Made by a program: the position numbers and the translations under genes
Shown here: positions 9,169 to 18,392 of the stretch, one piece after another
Numbering within the stretch: position 1 is the first letter of the stretch
Layout of the letters: the number at the start of each line of letters is the position of its first letter
The notes under the pieces: model-generated
Database searches by the model: none
Seen by the model: only the letters and a program-made list of their open reading frames with translations
What the model was told of the DNA's origin: nothing
Source of the DNA: Pseudalkalibacillus sp. SCS-8
GTDB taxonomy: Bacteria > Bacillota > Bacilli > Bacillales > Fictibacillaceae
Assembly: GCF_040126055.1 (NCBI RefSeq)
Contig: NZ_CP143541.1
Coordinates: 2,108,001-2,172,000 of the forward strand
Direction of reading: 5' to 3'
DNA: 64,000 bases

Positions 9169-9696
9169 TTAAGGTTTGATTTTTTCCATATAATTGCGGA
9201 CGAGTGTGTCATTCAATTCGCCTGTAATCTTATCAATCACTTTACCTTCAGGATTGATGAGATAAGTCGCAGGCAAATTACCGACACCGTATACATCCAC
9301 GACTTCCCGCTGCTTGTCCAAAACAATTGGGAACGTTAGATTCTTTTTCTCGGCGAATTTTTTAACAGTCAATTCCGGCTCTGCAATGTCCACAGCTAGA
9401 ACGACGACGCCTTGATCTTTGTATTTTTCGTATTGGCGTTGAATTGCCGGCATTTCTTTCTCACAAGGCGGGCAATATGTACCCCAGAAGTTCAAGAAAA
9501 CGCCTTTCCCTTTGAAGTCTTCCAGTTCTACTTCATTTCCACTAAGGTCTTTAAGAACGAAGTTTGGAGCTTGATCACCTACTGTCACAGGCTCCTTCTT
9601 ATCACTGAAAACGGTTTGATAAAGTGTATAACCAAGGGCAAGGGCAATTACAACCAATATGACTGACCGCATCACTAATCGCTGTCGTTTTTTCAT
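9169..9696 (-). CDS. resA: thiol-disulfide oxidoreductase ResA
   Basis: A 175-residue membrane-anchored thioredoxin-fold protein: one N-terminal membrane segment (about 10-29), then the thioredoxin domain with Cys75 and Cys78 in GTYCPPCEKE. The family reduces apocytochrome c on the outer membrane face so that ResBC can attach haem. The cis-proline loop is GNLPATYLI. The residue before the first cysteine is tyrosine, where ResA of B. subtilis has tryptophan, and the dipeptide between the cysteines is PP. It is the first gene of resABC. Confidence 0.93.
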   Translation of the reverse strand: MKKRQRLVMRSVILVVIALALGYTLYQTVFSDKKEPVTVGDQAPNFVLKDLSGNEVELEDFKGKGVFLNFWGTYCPPCEKEMPAIQRQYEKYKDQGVVVLAVDIAEPELTVKKFAEKKNLTFPIVLDKQREVVDVYGVGNLPATYLINPEGKVIDKITGELNDTLVRNYMEKIKP

Positions 9697-9778
9697 ATAG
9701 GTAATCGCTCCAATCTATTCTTCTACCCTTCCTACTATAACGCTATTTTGTCCAGTATTCATGGGTTTTTTTTGACTT

Positions 9779-10498
9779 TTATGTGACAGCAAGGTTCCTG
9801 AGCTGCTTCACTTCATGAGGGGTCAACGGGCGATGCTCCCCTGCATTCAGACCTTTCAAATCCAAATAGCCATACCCTTCCCGTTTCAGCTTCTCGACTG
9901 GATATCCTAATGCCTCGAACATCCTTCTCACTTGACGGTTCCGTCCTTCATGGATGGTCAGCTCGATGATGGCTGTCTGCTTTTTCTTATCCAAGCTTTT
10001 CAATTTCACTTTAGCTGGTGCTGTCTTACCATCGTCAAGCTCAATGCCATGCGCAAGGTTTCTCAGCTCTCGTTTAGACGGAATCCCTTTCACCTTTGCG
10101 ATATAACGCTTATCGATCTCAAATTTCGGATGCATCAATACATTGGCGAAATCACCATCATTCGTCATGATGATCAAGCCGGAGGTATCATAGTCCAGTC
10201 GTCCAACCGGGAAGAGTCTTTGCTCGATTTCCGGGAAGAAATCGGTGACCACCTTCCTGCCTTTTTCATCATTAACACTTGAAATGACACCGGTCGGTTT
10301 ATAGAAAAGAAAATAAACCGGTTCTTCCTTATCAATCGGAACACCATTCACTTCAATTTCATCGGACGGAGATACTTTTGTCCCCAGTTCCGTTATTGTT
10401 TCTCCATTCACTTTCACTTGTCCATCCTGGATCAGCTTCTCTGCCTTACGACGAGAAGTGACGCCAGCTTGTGCGATAACCTTTTGTAATCGTTCCAT
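9779..10498 (-). CDS. rluB: 23S rRNA pseudouridine synthase RluB
   Basis: A 239-residue enzyme with an N-terminal S4 RNA-binding domain (about 1-60) and an RsuA-type catalytic domain. The active-site motif is GRLDYDTSGLIIMTND with Asp102. The conserved C-terminal motif GRNRQVRRMFEALGYPV is also present. It isomerises a uridine in helix 80 of 23S rRNA. Its position upstream of resA matches Bacillus gene order. Confidence 0.93.
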   Translation of the reverse strand: MERLQKVIAQAGVTSRRKAEKLIQDGQVKVNGETITELGTKVSPSDEIEVNGVPIDKEEPVYFLFYKPTGVISSVNDEKGRKVVTDFFPEIEQRLFPVGRLDYDTSGLIIMTNDGDFANVLMHPKFEIDKRYIAKVKGIPSKRELRNLAHGIELDDGKTAPAKVKLKSLDKKKQTAIIELTIHEGRNRQVRRMFEALGYPVEKLKREGYGYLDLKGLNAGEHRPLTPHEVKQLRNLAVT

Positions 10499-10663
10499 GC
10501 TTTCACCTCATTCTCAATCATACTCTTCGGGTGTTCAATCTTCAAGTTTTGGTAGGAGTCTGTCATCAACATTTCGTTACCGTTATTGAGGACTTCTCTT
10601 TTGATAGGGATGAATAAGGCTCTTTCCATGCCACAAAATCTTCTTGCCACAAGCCCGACCACA

Positions 10664-10699
10664 ATAAAAGAAGGTGCCCCTTCTAAAGGCACCTTCTTC
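10664..10699 (-). terminator. intrinsic terminator after spmB
   Basis: Ten-base perfect stem AGAAGGTGCC/GGCACCTTCT, with TTTTATTG following on the minus strand. It ends the dacB-spmA-spmB unit. Confidence 0.8.
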
Positions 10700-10718
10700 A
10701 GAAAAATTGGATGTCTAC

Positions 10719-11252
10719 CTAGCTTCCAAATACGAGGGTGACGACGATGATCGCACTGATGATACCGACTAAATCTGCAAGAAGACCGACCTTCAGAGCA
10801 TCACCCATTTTTTTGATACCTACTGCCCCAAAGTAAACCGTCAGAATGTAAAGGGTCGTGTCTGTACTCCCCTGCATGGTTGAGGCAAGCCGGCCAATGA
10901 AGGAATCAGGACCGTGGGTGGCAATAAGATCGGACGTCATCGCCAATGCACCTGTACCAGAAATCGGACGAATCAAAGCAAGAGGTACAATATCAGAGGG
11001 TATCCCCACAGAAGATAAGAACGGCTGGATCAGTGAAATCATGAAGGCCATAGCCCCAGATGCTCTGAAAACCGTTATCGCAACAAGCATACCTACGAGA
11101 TATGGAATGATAGAGACCGCGATGGAAAAACCCTCTTTCCCGCCTTCTACAAATTCTTCATAAGTCGATACACGCTTGATCGTTCCATAAACGAGAACGA
11201 ACCCGATCAAACAAGGCATGATCCAAATGGATACAGTTGAGACCACTTCCAT
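10719..11252 (-). CDS. spmB: spore maturation protein SpmB
   Basis: A 177-residue membrane protein with the nucleoside-recognition (Gate) domain; conserved segments include GKEGFSIAVSIIPYLVGM and RPISGTGALAMTSDL. With SpmA it is needed for full core dehydration and heat resistance of spores in B. subtilis. It starts two bases after spmA stops, so the two are translated together. A strong terminator follows. Confidence 0.93.
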   Translation of the reverse strand: MEVVSTVSIWIMPCLIGFVLVYGTIKRVSTYEEFVEGGKEGFSIAVSIIPYLVGMLVAITVFRASGAMAFMISLIQPFLSSVGIPSDIVPLALIRPISGTGALAMTSDLIATHGPDSFIGRLASTMQGSTDTTLYILTVYFGAVGIKKMGDALKVGLLADLVGIISAIIVVTLVFGS

Positions 11253-11254
11253 AT

Positions 11255-11848
11255 CTACAGCCTCCTTTTCCGGATTCGCCTACGATAAAAGTAGCGGTCA
11301 ATTAGGATCGCAGCAATTGTTGAACAAGCAGTGGCAATTAGTGTCGTACCGACAATATCCGTTGGTGACACAGAATCGTAATTCATCCGGATTGCTATGA
11401 CCGTCGTCGGAATGATTGTAAGGCTGGACGTATTGATCGCCAAAAATGTGATCATCGAACGACTCACTTCGTCACGATCCTGATTCAATTTTTTCATTTG
11501 TTCCATCGCCTTTATCCCCATTGGTGTAGCGGCGTTCCCAAGACCAAACAGATTCGCGACCATATTGGAAAGGATATAGCCCATTGCTGGGTGATCTGGC
11601 GGTATGTCAGGAAACAGCCTCCGGACAAGCGGACGGAACAAGCCTGTCAATCGATTCAGAAGCCCTGCTTTTTTGGCGATATTCATGAGACCGAGCCAAA
11701 AGACGAGGATACTGATCAAGCCTAAGCTGATTGTGACCGCTTCCTGGGCACTTTTAAACAACACCTTGTTCACTTCTTCCATCGTCCCATTGATCGCTGC
11801 ATAGACGATGCCAAATACGAACATGAAGGCCCAGATCAGATTAACCAT
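11255..11848 (-). CDS. spmA: spore maturation protein SpmA
   Basis: A 197-residue membrane protein of the same Gate-domain family as SpmB. Conserved segments are YILSNMVANLFGLGNAATPM and AINTSSLTIIPTTVIAIR. It works with SpmB in spore core dehydration. Its start overlaps the end of dacB by eight bases. Order dacB-spmA-spmB is the same as in B. subtilis, where the operon is SigE-dependent. Confidence 0.93.
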   Translation of the reverse strand: MVNLIWAFMFVFGIVYAAINGTMEEVNKVLFKSAQEAVTISLGLISILVFWLGLMNIAKKAGLLNRLTGLFRPLVRRLFPDIPPDHPAMGYILSNMVANLFGLGNAATPMGIKAMEQMKKLNQDRDEVSRSMITFLAINTSSLTIIPTTVIAIRMNYDSVSPTDIVGTTLIATACSTIAAILIDRYFYRRRIRKRRL

Positions 11849-13007
11849 AAGGCACCGTAATCATGAAGAATTTCGTCATGACACCTTTGACGGTATCCCA
11901 AAACGTCTCTTCTTCCAGCTCCCGGTAGGTCCCTTTCATATATAAAGGCATGGATCCGATCTCTTGCTCATCTAAAAAGATTTTCACCTGACCGACTGGA
12001 GTGGGTGGATTTTTCCATTTCCCCTTTGAAGGCGGTCTTTTCAAGTGAATTTCATTCTTGACGAGATCACGCTCTTCTTCTGTCAATGGATAAAGAAAAC
12101 TTCTTGCAGCTTCAACTTTACCTTTGTAAGCTTCATGTGTAAGGCCATCAATCGTCCCTTTTTGTACGATGGAAAGAAGATCGTATTCATTGAAGGCCCA
12201 GTTATAAAGGTTCATATGGTCGTTCCAATCATCTCCATCGTTCAGGGTTACCGCGATCAATTCCATGTCCCCTTTTGAAGCGGTTGAAACGAGTGTTCTT
12301 TTCGCGCGTTTCGTATAACCGGTTTTTCCACCCGTCGTATACTTGTACATACGAAGGAGCTTGTTCTTGTTCTTCCAGATCCGGTCCCATTTCTCTCCTT
12401 CTTGCGGGGCTCGATGGGTATCCGTCCCGGCGATCTTCCGGTATTCCTTATTCTTCATGGCGTATCGTGTTAACAGGGCCATATCATATGCAGTGGAGTA
12501 ATGCTTCTCACTGTCATCAAGACCGTGCGGGTTGGAAAAGTATGTATTGTCCATCCCTAGTTGCTGCGCCTTTTCATTCATTAAGTAAACGAAGCCTTCT
12601 AAGCTCCCTCCCACATGTTCTGCGATCGCTACCGCTGCATCGTTGCCTGAACGAAGCATCAAACCATATACAAGATCTTCAAGAAGGATTTTCTCTCCTC
12701 TTTTCAAATAAATGGACGACCCCTCAGCTCTCGTTGCACGTTCACTCACTTTGGCCTTTTCATCCATTTTCTTTGACTCGATGGCAAGGATCGCCGTCAT
12801 GATTTTCGTAATGCTTGCGATTCGCATCGTTTCGTGTTCCCGTTTTCCATATAAAACGCGACCCGATTCTTGTTCCATCAAAATGGCACCTTGTGCATGG
12901 ACACCAGGACCTGCCCCATGGGCCTTATTGATTGGAGGAAAAATCAATGATAATAAAAGAAAGGCTAATCCTATCCGGAGTCCTTTATTTATGGTGGCTG
13001 CAATCAT
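11841..13007 (-). CDS. dacB: D-alanyl-D-alanine carboxypeptidase DacB (PBP5*)
   Basis: A 388-residue secreted penicillin-binding protein that trims peptide side chains of spore cortex peptidoglycan. An N-terminal hydrophobic segment (about 9-25) is the signal or membrane anchor. The three active-site motifs are visible: Ser65-x-x-Lys68 (SITK), Ser120-Gly-Asn122 and Lys228-Thr-Gly (GGKTGYT). The C-terminal domain follows. A good SigE promoter lies upstream (13038-13066), as expected for mother-cell expression. It is a paralogue of dacF in this window. Confidence 0.93.
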   Translation of the reverse strand: MIAATINKGLRIGLAFLLLSLIFPPINKAHGAGPGVHAQGAILMEQESGRVLYGKREHETMRIASITKIMTAILAIESKKMDEKAKVSERATRAEGSSIYLKRGEKILLEDLVYGLMLRSGNDAAVAIAEHVGGSLEGFVYLMNEKAQQLGMDNTYFSNPHGLDDSEKHYSTAYDMALLTRYAMKNKEYRKIAGTDTHRAPQEGEKWDRIWKNKNKLLRMYKYTTGGKTGYTKRAKRTLVSTASKGDMELIAVTLNDGDDWNDHMNLYNWAFNEYDLLSIVQKGTIDGLTHEAYKGKVEAARSFLYPLTEEERDLVKNEIHLKRPPSKGKWKNPPTPVGQVKIFLDEQEIGSMPLYMKGTYRELEEETFWDTVKGVMTKFFMITVPYG

Positions 13008-13037
13008 AACATCCCGTCCCTTAGCCTGTTTTGTACA

Positions 13038-13066
13038 AGTTTATGCTGGAAAGGACGGGTTATGAA
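13038..13066 (-). promoter_or_regulatory. SigE-type promoter for dacB-spmA-spmB
   Basis: On the minus strand, -35 TTCATAAC (consensus GTCATATT), a 13-nt spacer, and -10 CATAAACT (consensus CATACANT), 31 bases before dacB. In B. subtilis this operon is SigE-controlled. The promoter itself is inferred from the motif. Confidence 0.55.
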
Positions 13067-13114
13067 AAAATTATTAATTAACATAATATTATTATTTTAT
13101 ATTAAGTTGGCGGG

Positions 13115-13684
13115 TCAGGATTGATTTGGATCGGTAGACGGGAAAAAGCGGGGTGTTTCTTTAAAGGTAGCACTGTAGTCGGATTGCTGGGATAGTGCCG
13201 CTTCTTCTGCAGGGATACGGACGAAACGAATAAGAAGTGCATTCAGGAATGTAAAGAGGATCGATGTGATGAAAGCATGAAACATTAAGGGGATGAGGAA
13301 CAACTCCAGAGCAACGATGACATAATTGGGATGGCGCATATAACGGAAAGGACCTTTTTTGACGACTTCAGAACCTGGGAGGATGATGATTTTCGTATTC
13401 CAAAATGGGCCGAGAGACTTGATGGTCCAAATTCTTAAAGCTTGAAGCACGATGAAAAGAATAAGGAAGTATGGAAATGCAGGCGAAGGGACAAATCCGT
13501 TCAAATATGCCTCAACAGCAAAAGAGATCAAAAAGGCAGTATGCAGGATAACGATGTATTTGTAATGACCAGGGGCGAATTCCATGGCTCCTTTCGCTTT
13601 CATGATCCTTTCATTTCTTCTTGCAATGAACAATTCTACGATACGTTGTGCAACTAAAAAAATAAACAGATAAAAGAAAATCAT
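13115..13684 (-). CDS. bpsB: isoprenylcysteine carboxyl methyltransferase-family protein BpsB
   Basis: A 189-residue integral membrane methyltransferase of the ICMT-like family (YpbQ). The C-terminal signature is GPFRYMRHPNYVIVALELFLIPL. In B. subtilis BpsB methylates alkylpyrones made by BpsA to give alkylpyrone methyl ethers. It follows bpsA by 18 bases in one operon, which supports the same role here. Confidence 0.87.
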   Translation of the reverse strand: MIFFYLFIFLVAQRIVELFIARRNERIMKAKGAMEFAPGHYKYIVILHTAFLISFAVEAYLNGFVPSPAFPYFLILFIVLQALRIWTIKSLGPFWNTKIIILPGSEVVKKGPFRYMRHPNYVIVALELFLIPLMFHAFITSILFTFLNALLIRFVRIPAEEAALSQQSDYSATFKETPRFFPSTDPNQS

Positions 13685-13702
13685 TTTTTTACCCCCAATC
13701 GA

Positions 13703-14797
13703 TTATTCATCCCATTCCAATAAGACGATCTCCGAACTGAATCCAGGTCCAAGTGCCATCAGGATTCCTTTCTCTCCAGAACGGATCCTTTTTTCCATAA
13801 ATCGATTTAGCACATAGAGGACAGTCACCGAAGACATGTTCCCGTAATGCTTTAATACTTCGAACGCATCCTCAAAATATGAATCTGGAATGCCGAGAGC
13901 CGTCTTATAAGCGTTCAACACTTTTATTCCACCAGGGTGTGCGACAAAATGCTTGATGGCGTCGATCTCCAACTCCTGATCCACTAAAAACTGGTGGATG
14001 GTCGGATACATCCAACGGTCAACAATCGTCGGTATATCCTTGGAGAACACGACATTCAATCCATTGTCCTTTACTTCCCAGCCCATCACGTCTTCAGAGT
14101 CAGGCATCAAATTCGATTGAGAGGCAATCGTTTTCGGATAAGGGATCCCCATCTCCCCTACTTCATTCGTCTTCACCTCTTCACCTACAATTAAAGCTGC
14201 CGCTACACCATCTGCAAACAATGACGTTCCAATCAGATTGCTTTTCGAAAAGTCGTCATTCTGGAAAGTAAGACTGCAAAGCTCAACACAAACAAGCAAT
14301 ACTTTTGCATCTGGATAAGCGATACAATAATCATGGGCTCTGGAGACCCCTGAAGCACCGCCTGCACATCCCAGCCCCCAAATAGGGATGCGTTTCGTAT
14401 TTTTAGAGAATGGCAGAGCATTCATCAACCTTGCTTCAATACTTGGCGTAGAAAATCCCGTAGAGGAAACGAAAAAGATGGCATCAATTTCATGATAAGG
14501 AAGCGGATGTTCTGAATAAGGCCCTCCTGAAAGGCATCGTTCAATTGCCTTTACACTGTATTCGATGGACTTTCCAATATAAAGATCATTCTTCTCCTGT
14601 AAAGAATGAGGTTGTTTGTACCAGTTAACGTCCTTCACGAAATGGCGTGATTGAATCTGTCCATTTTCAAATGCTTTTAAGAGACGATTGATATTTTGGA
14701 AATGACCACTGAACATCTCTTTTGCAAACTCGACGGTCTTATCTTGTTCTACTCGATAGGATGCATCACACGTGCCCACTGAAAGTATGTATGGCAT
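13703..14797 (-). CDS. bpsA: type III polyketide synthase BpsA (chalcone synthase-like)
   Basis: A 364-residue thiolase-fold enzyme with the Cys-His-Asn triad of type III PKS: Cys144 (GLGCAGGASG), His287 (FVAHPGG) and Asn320 (HYGNMSS). In B. subtilis the homologue extends fatty acyl-CoA with malonyl-CoA to triketide pyrones, and BpsB then methylates them. Length fits the family. The upstream gap (14798-14940) holds an inverted repeat and is shared with a divergent small gene. Confidence 0.92.
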   Translation of the reverse strand: MPYILSVGTCDASYRVEQDKTVEFAKEMFSGHFQNINRLLKAFENGQIQSRHFVKDVNWYKQPHSLQEKNDLYIGKSIEYSVKAIERCLSGGPYSEHPLPYHEIDAIFFVSSTGFSTPSIEARLMNALPFSKNTKRIPIWGLGCAGGASGVSRAHDYCIAYPDAKVLLVCVELCSLTFQNDDFSKSNLIGTSLFADGVAAALIVGEEVKTNEVGEMGIPYPKTIASQSNLMPDSEDVMGWEVKDNGLNVVFSKDIPTIVDRWMYPTIHQFLVDQELEIDAIKHFVAHPGGIKVLNAYKTALGIPDSYFEDAFEVLKHYGNMSSVTVLYVLNRFMEKRIRSGEKGILMALGPGFSSEIVLLEWDE

Positions 14798-14866
14798 AAA
14801 CCGGCCCTCATCTCATTATGATGTTATCAGTTTGTACCAATTTAATTGAATTATGTAAAAAAGGGC

Positions 14867-14892
14867 ATCCGTCTAGTCCGCCTATTAGACGG
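14867..14892. repeat. inverted repeat between bpsA and the YjcZ-like gene
   Basis: Nine-base perfect arms ATCCGTCTA and TAGACGGAT with a short loop, between two divergent genes. It has no T-run, so it is more likely an operator or an RNA leader structure than a terminator. A CATATAGTA at 14896-14904 resembles a SigK or SigE -10 element for the plus-strand gene, but no matching -35 is seen. Confidence 0.45.
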
Positions 14893-14940
14893 ATACATAT
14901 AGTATGGGTAAATGACTTCATTTTTTGAGGAGGCGATTCG

Positions 14941-15039
14941 ATGTCAGATGGTATTTCCAGCGGTTTCATACTTGTCGTTGTATTGTTCGTCCTATTAGTT
15001 ATCATCGGGGTAGCTGTGGTTTCAGGCTTCAAGGGATAA
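14941..15039 (+). CDS. YjcZ-family small sporulation protein
   Basis: A 32-residue protein: a short polar N-terminus (MSDGISSGF) and one hydrophobic segment (ILVVVLFVLLVIIGVAVV). This is the pattern of the YjcZ family of small sporulation proteins, many of which are found in the coat or spore membranes. The ribosome site GAGGAGG lies seven bases before the ATG. It is the only plus-strand gene between bpsA and ypuF. It is below the length limit of most gene finders. Confidence 0.75.
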   Translation: MSDGISSGFILVVVLFVLLVIIGVAVVSGFKG

Positions 15040-15040
15040 A

Positions 15041-15107
15041 AAAAGCCGATCCTTCTGGTGTTCACCTCTTTTGTATGTAAAGAAGGTAAACTACGGAAAG
15101 ATCGACT
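15041..15107 (-). terminator. terminator after the scpA-scpB operon
   Basis: A long imperfect stem AGTCGATC/GATCGGCT on the minus strand with a nested stem, followed by TTTTTTT. It lies between the end of the scp operon and the convergent small gene and may serve both strands. Confidence 0.55.
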
Positions 15108-15117
15108 CTATTTTCTT

Positions 15118-15516
15118 TTAGCCGACGGACAAAGTTGCTTCCCCATTGCTATGAATGGTTTTTACGATGTTTTTCAGCGCTTCGATGTCCACTCCATCAA
15201 ACAGGGTGGCAAAATCAGATTCCTCATTGATGTAGACCCGGGTGCGCTCTTGAAGCTCCGGCCTGTTTATTAACGCCTGAATGGCAATCACTTCTCGAAG
15301 ATGGATGTCCTTCCCATCCACTTCAAAGATCGGATCTGCTTCAAATGGCGTAAGCTCAGCCATTTTTTCTTCGAAATATCGGACGTACAAGACAGATAGA
15401 GTTTTGATCCGACCTTTGTCTACTTTATAGTGCACGGTGGAGCGATTAAAGAATTCTTCTGGAGAGTTGGATTTTGATTTCTCAAGCACTTCTCCTTCAA
15501 ACGACGTTATGATCAT
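15118..15516 (-). CDS. unknown protein coupled to ScpB
   Basis: A 132-residue soluble protein with no family that I recognise. It has no membrane segment or signal peptide and is acidic, with mixed alpha/beta character. Its ATG overlaps the stop of scpB by four bases, so it is translationally coupled and belongs to scpA-scpB. In B. subtilis ypuI occupies this place, but the sequence does not obviously match what I know of YpuI. A function in chromosome segregation is possible only by context. Confidence 0.75.
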   Translation of the reverse strand: MIITSFEGEVLEKSKSNSPEEFFNRSTVHYKVDKGRIKTLSVLYVRYFEEKMAELTPFEADPIFEVDGKDIHLREVIAIQALINRPELQERTRVYINEESDFATLFDGVDIEALKNIVKTIHSNGEATLSVG

Positions 15517-16127
15517 ACCTTTTCCTCCTGTTCCTCTGCATTTGTTTCTAAAACATTATGGAAGTTTTCAAAAAACAAATCGGCCTCTTCTTCAATGGAC
15601 TGATCTTGCGATTGATCAGGCAAGGCAGGTAAGTTTTCAATCGATTTAAGACCGAAATACTCGAGGAATTCTTTTGTCGTTCCATACAGGATCGCACGCC
15701 CTGTCCCTTCTGCTCTTCCCACTTCTTTTATCAAGTGCTTGGAAGCGAGGGTCTGAATCGGCTTTTCTGTCTTGACCCCTCGTATATCTTCGATTTCGGC
15801 CCTTGTAATCGGTTGCTTATAGGCGATGATGGCCAGGGTTTCCAGTGCTGCTTGAGACAATGAGCTAGTCGTGGGTGACTCGACGAATTTCTCATAATAG
15901 GCGACATGCTTCGCTTTGGTCGTAAATTGATATCCCCCGGCAATTTCAACTATTTCAATGCCACGGTCATCAGACTGGTAATCTGTCATCATTTCCTGGA
16001 TCAAGGAATCTGCAGCTTCGATTTCAATGCCTAAGACATCCGCTACCTGTCTACTCTCTAAGCTCTCGTCACCGACGACAAAGAGAAGCCCTTCTATGAC
16101 CGCTTTTTGCTCAATTTTTGTCGTCAT
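15513..16127 (-). CDS. scpB: segregation and condensation protein ScpB
   Basis: A 204-residue kite protein of the SMC-ScpAB complex, made of two winged-helix domains. Characteristic stretches are ALETLAIIAYKQPITRAEIE and GRAEGTGRAILYGTTKEFLEYFGL. A ScpB dimer binds the middle of ScpA. The start overlaps scpA by four bases. The acidic C-terminal tail (EEADLFFENFHN...) is variable in the family. Confidence 0.95.
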   Translation of the reverse strand: MTTKIEQKAVIEGLLFVVGDESLESRQVADVLGIEIEAADSLIQEMMTDYQSDDRGIEIVEIAGGYQFTTKAKHVAYYEKFVESPTTSSLSQAALETLAIIAYKQPITRAEIEDIRGVKTEKPIQTLASKHLIKEVGRAEGTGRAILYGTTKEFLEYFGLKSIENLPALPDQSQDQSIEEEADLFFENFHNVLETNAEEQEEKV

Positions 16128-16882
16128 TGTTTATCCTCCTTCACCAGCTGAATCGTGATATCCTTGAAATTTTCATGTTGTTCACATTGGATCTGTCGCG
16201 TTTTCATCAATTCAAGAATAGCAAGGAAGGTCACGACCATATGATCTCTGCTCGGGTAAGGGAAAAGCTCTTGAAAGGTCTGGACCCCATTACGTGTGTG
16301 TAATTGGTCCACGACCTCTGCCATTCTTGTTTCAATCGGGATATCCTGACGATCAATCTTTGTCTGCGGTCTCTTTTTCAATTTCTTGTTATCAAAAATG
16401 GATTGGAAAGCACCTACAAGGTCATAGATGGTAATTCCTGATACAGGATTCACGTTTTGTTGATTCCCTTTGAATTCATCAAGATTGCTGGGCGGTTTTG
16501 AAAAGGTCAAGCTCTTCTTACTTTCATGTTCCCTTAAATAAGTAGAAGCTTCTTTAAATTTACGGTATTCAATCAATCTCCGGACCAATTCTTCCCGAGG
16601 ATCTTCCTCCATCTCCATTTCCATTTGTTGATCATAATCTTCCTCTTCATGTTTTGGGAGGAGGGTTTTACTCTTGATTGCCACAAGCGTCGCGGCCATC
16701 ACCAAGTATTCACTTGCCACATCCAGCTGAAGTTCTTTCATGGTATGTATATAATCCAAATATTGTTTTGTAATCTGTGAGACTGGTATATCATATATAT
16801 CAATCTCGTAGCGGTTTATAAGATGCAGTAATAAATCGAGAGGTCCTTCAAATGCATCTAACCGGACATTGTATTGCGTCAT
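16124..16882 (-). CDS. scpA: segregation and condensation protein ScpA
   Basis: A 252-residue kleisin bridging the Smc dimer. The N-terminus FEGPLDLLLHLINRYEIDIYD contacts the SMC neck, the acidic middle (about 85-100) binds ScpB, and the C-terminal winged helix contacts the Smc head. It is the first gene of the operon, with divergent ypuF upstream. Confidence 0.95.
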   Translation of the reverse strand: MTQYNVRLDAFEGPLDLLLHLINRYEIDIYDIPVSQITKQYLDYIHTMKELQLDVASEYLVMAATLVAIKSKTLLPKHEEEDYDQQMEMEMEEDPREELVRRLIEYRKFKEASTYLREHESKKSLTFSKPPSNLDEFKGNQQNVNPVSGITIYDLVGAFQSIFDNKKLKKRPQTKIDRQDIPIETRMAEVVDQLHTRNGVQTFQELFPYPSRDHMVVTFLAILELMKTRQIQCEQHENFKDITIQLVKEDKQ

Positions 16883-17097
16883 GTATTGTTCACCATTTTC
16901 ATATTCGATTCACAAACGGATCAAACATTAGACTACACCACTAAAAAAGGCTTTTTCGTAACGTATGTCCGCTTTTTACACTCTCTAAAACATGTCGATA
17001 TTATAGCATAACGTATGCACCATCACAATTTACCATTTTTGTTCCATTATCATGATATGATAAACTGATTAATAGCTTATGAAAGCGGGGGAAAACC

Positions 17098-17625
17098 ATG
17101 TATCCAAAACCATACATCGATTATCTGGTTCATTTTCATGGCTTGAGAGACTATTTTGAGTGCCATGAAATTCTAGAAGAGCATTGGAAATCCGTTCCTG
17201 AGGACCAAGCGAAGAAACATTGGGTCGGACTGATTCAAATTGCTGTATCCCTCTATCATCAGCGAAGAAAGAATTACTCAGGTGCACTACGTATGATGAC
17301 GAGTGCAGCCAACATCATCGAGAAAGAGCAATCTGAAATTGAGGCACTCGGTCTTGATGTTGATGTCTTACTCTTGAAACTGCAAGAACGGATTGTGGAA
17401 ATCGAAAACCAACAACCTTATGAAAGCTTCAACCTTCCAATCAAGGATAAGACCCTTCTTGCCCGTCTCGAAAAAGAGTGTGAAGAAAAGAACTGCACAT
17501 TTGGAATTCCAAGTGACATGGACGATGATTTTCTAGTGAACAAGCATACATTGCGAGATCGCCAGCCTGTCATCAATGAACGACTTGAACAAAAGGCTCT
17601 CAGAAAAAAGAAACGGGAAGGATAA
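17098..17625 (+). CDS. ypuF: DUF309 family protein YpuF
   Basis: A 175-residue helical protein. The N-terminal DUF309 signature is FHGLRDYFECHEILEEHW and WVGLIQIAVSLYHQRRKNY. Function is unknown in any organism that I know of. The ATG at 17098 follows AAGCGGGGGAAAACC. It is divergent from scpA and convergent with ribT, as in related genomes. The C-terminus is lysine- and arginine-rich. Confidence 0.85.
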   Translation: MYPKPYIDYLVHFHGLRDYFECHEILEEHWKSVPEDQAKKHWVGLIQIAVSLYHQRRKNYSGALRMMTSAANIIEKEQSEIEALGLDVDVLLLKLQERIVEIENQQPYESFNLPIKDKTLLARLEKECEEKNCTFGIPSDMDDDFLVNKHTLRDRQPVINERLEQKALRKKKREG

Positions 17626-17638
17626 TCCTTTCCGTTTC

Positions 17639-18122
<484 letters not shown>

Positions 18123-18392
18123 CTTTATCCAACCTCTTATGCGGAACATGAACGAAAAAAATCACAAATCACAATTATTATAGCGAAACTTCATCCATGT
18201 TGCTAATTTGTCCTAATTCCGTTTTCAGTATAACATTCTACAAGAATAGTTAAATACCTTTATCCACCCTTACGTAAAAAAACATGTTCATGATTTTGTA
18301 TACTCAAAGGATGTGATTCCAATAATGGGCTTGAAAGTGCTCTGTTGGATAAGCCTTTCCTTAATGAATGGATTTGTTAAAGTTAACTGTTA

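Noticed and set aside
10432..10692. 86-codon minus-strand frame upstream of rluB
   Set aside because: It starts within the spmB terminator, overlaps the start of rluB in another frame, and has no ribosome site.
12275..12802. 175-codon plus-strand frame opposite dacB
   Set aside because: Antisense of dacB, which has all three penicillin-binding motifs in frame.
14808..15065. 85-codon minus-strand frame opposite the YjcZ-like gene
   Set aside because: No ribosome site; overlaps a better supported plus-strand gene and an inverted repeat; polar low-complexity peptide.
16882..17098. TTATCA...TGATAA dyad near 17048 as an operator
   Set aside because: Short arms in AT-rich DNA, overlapping a plausible -10 element; too likely by chance.
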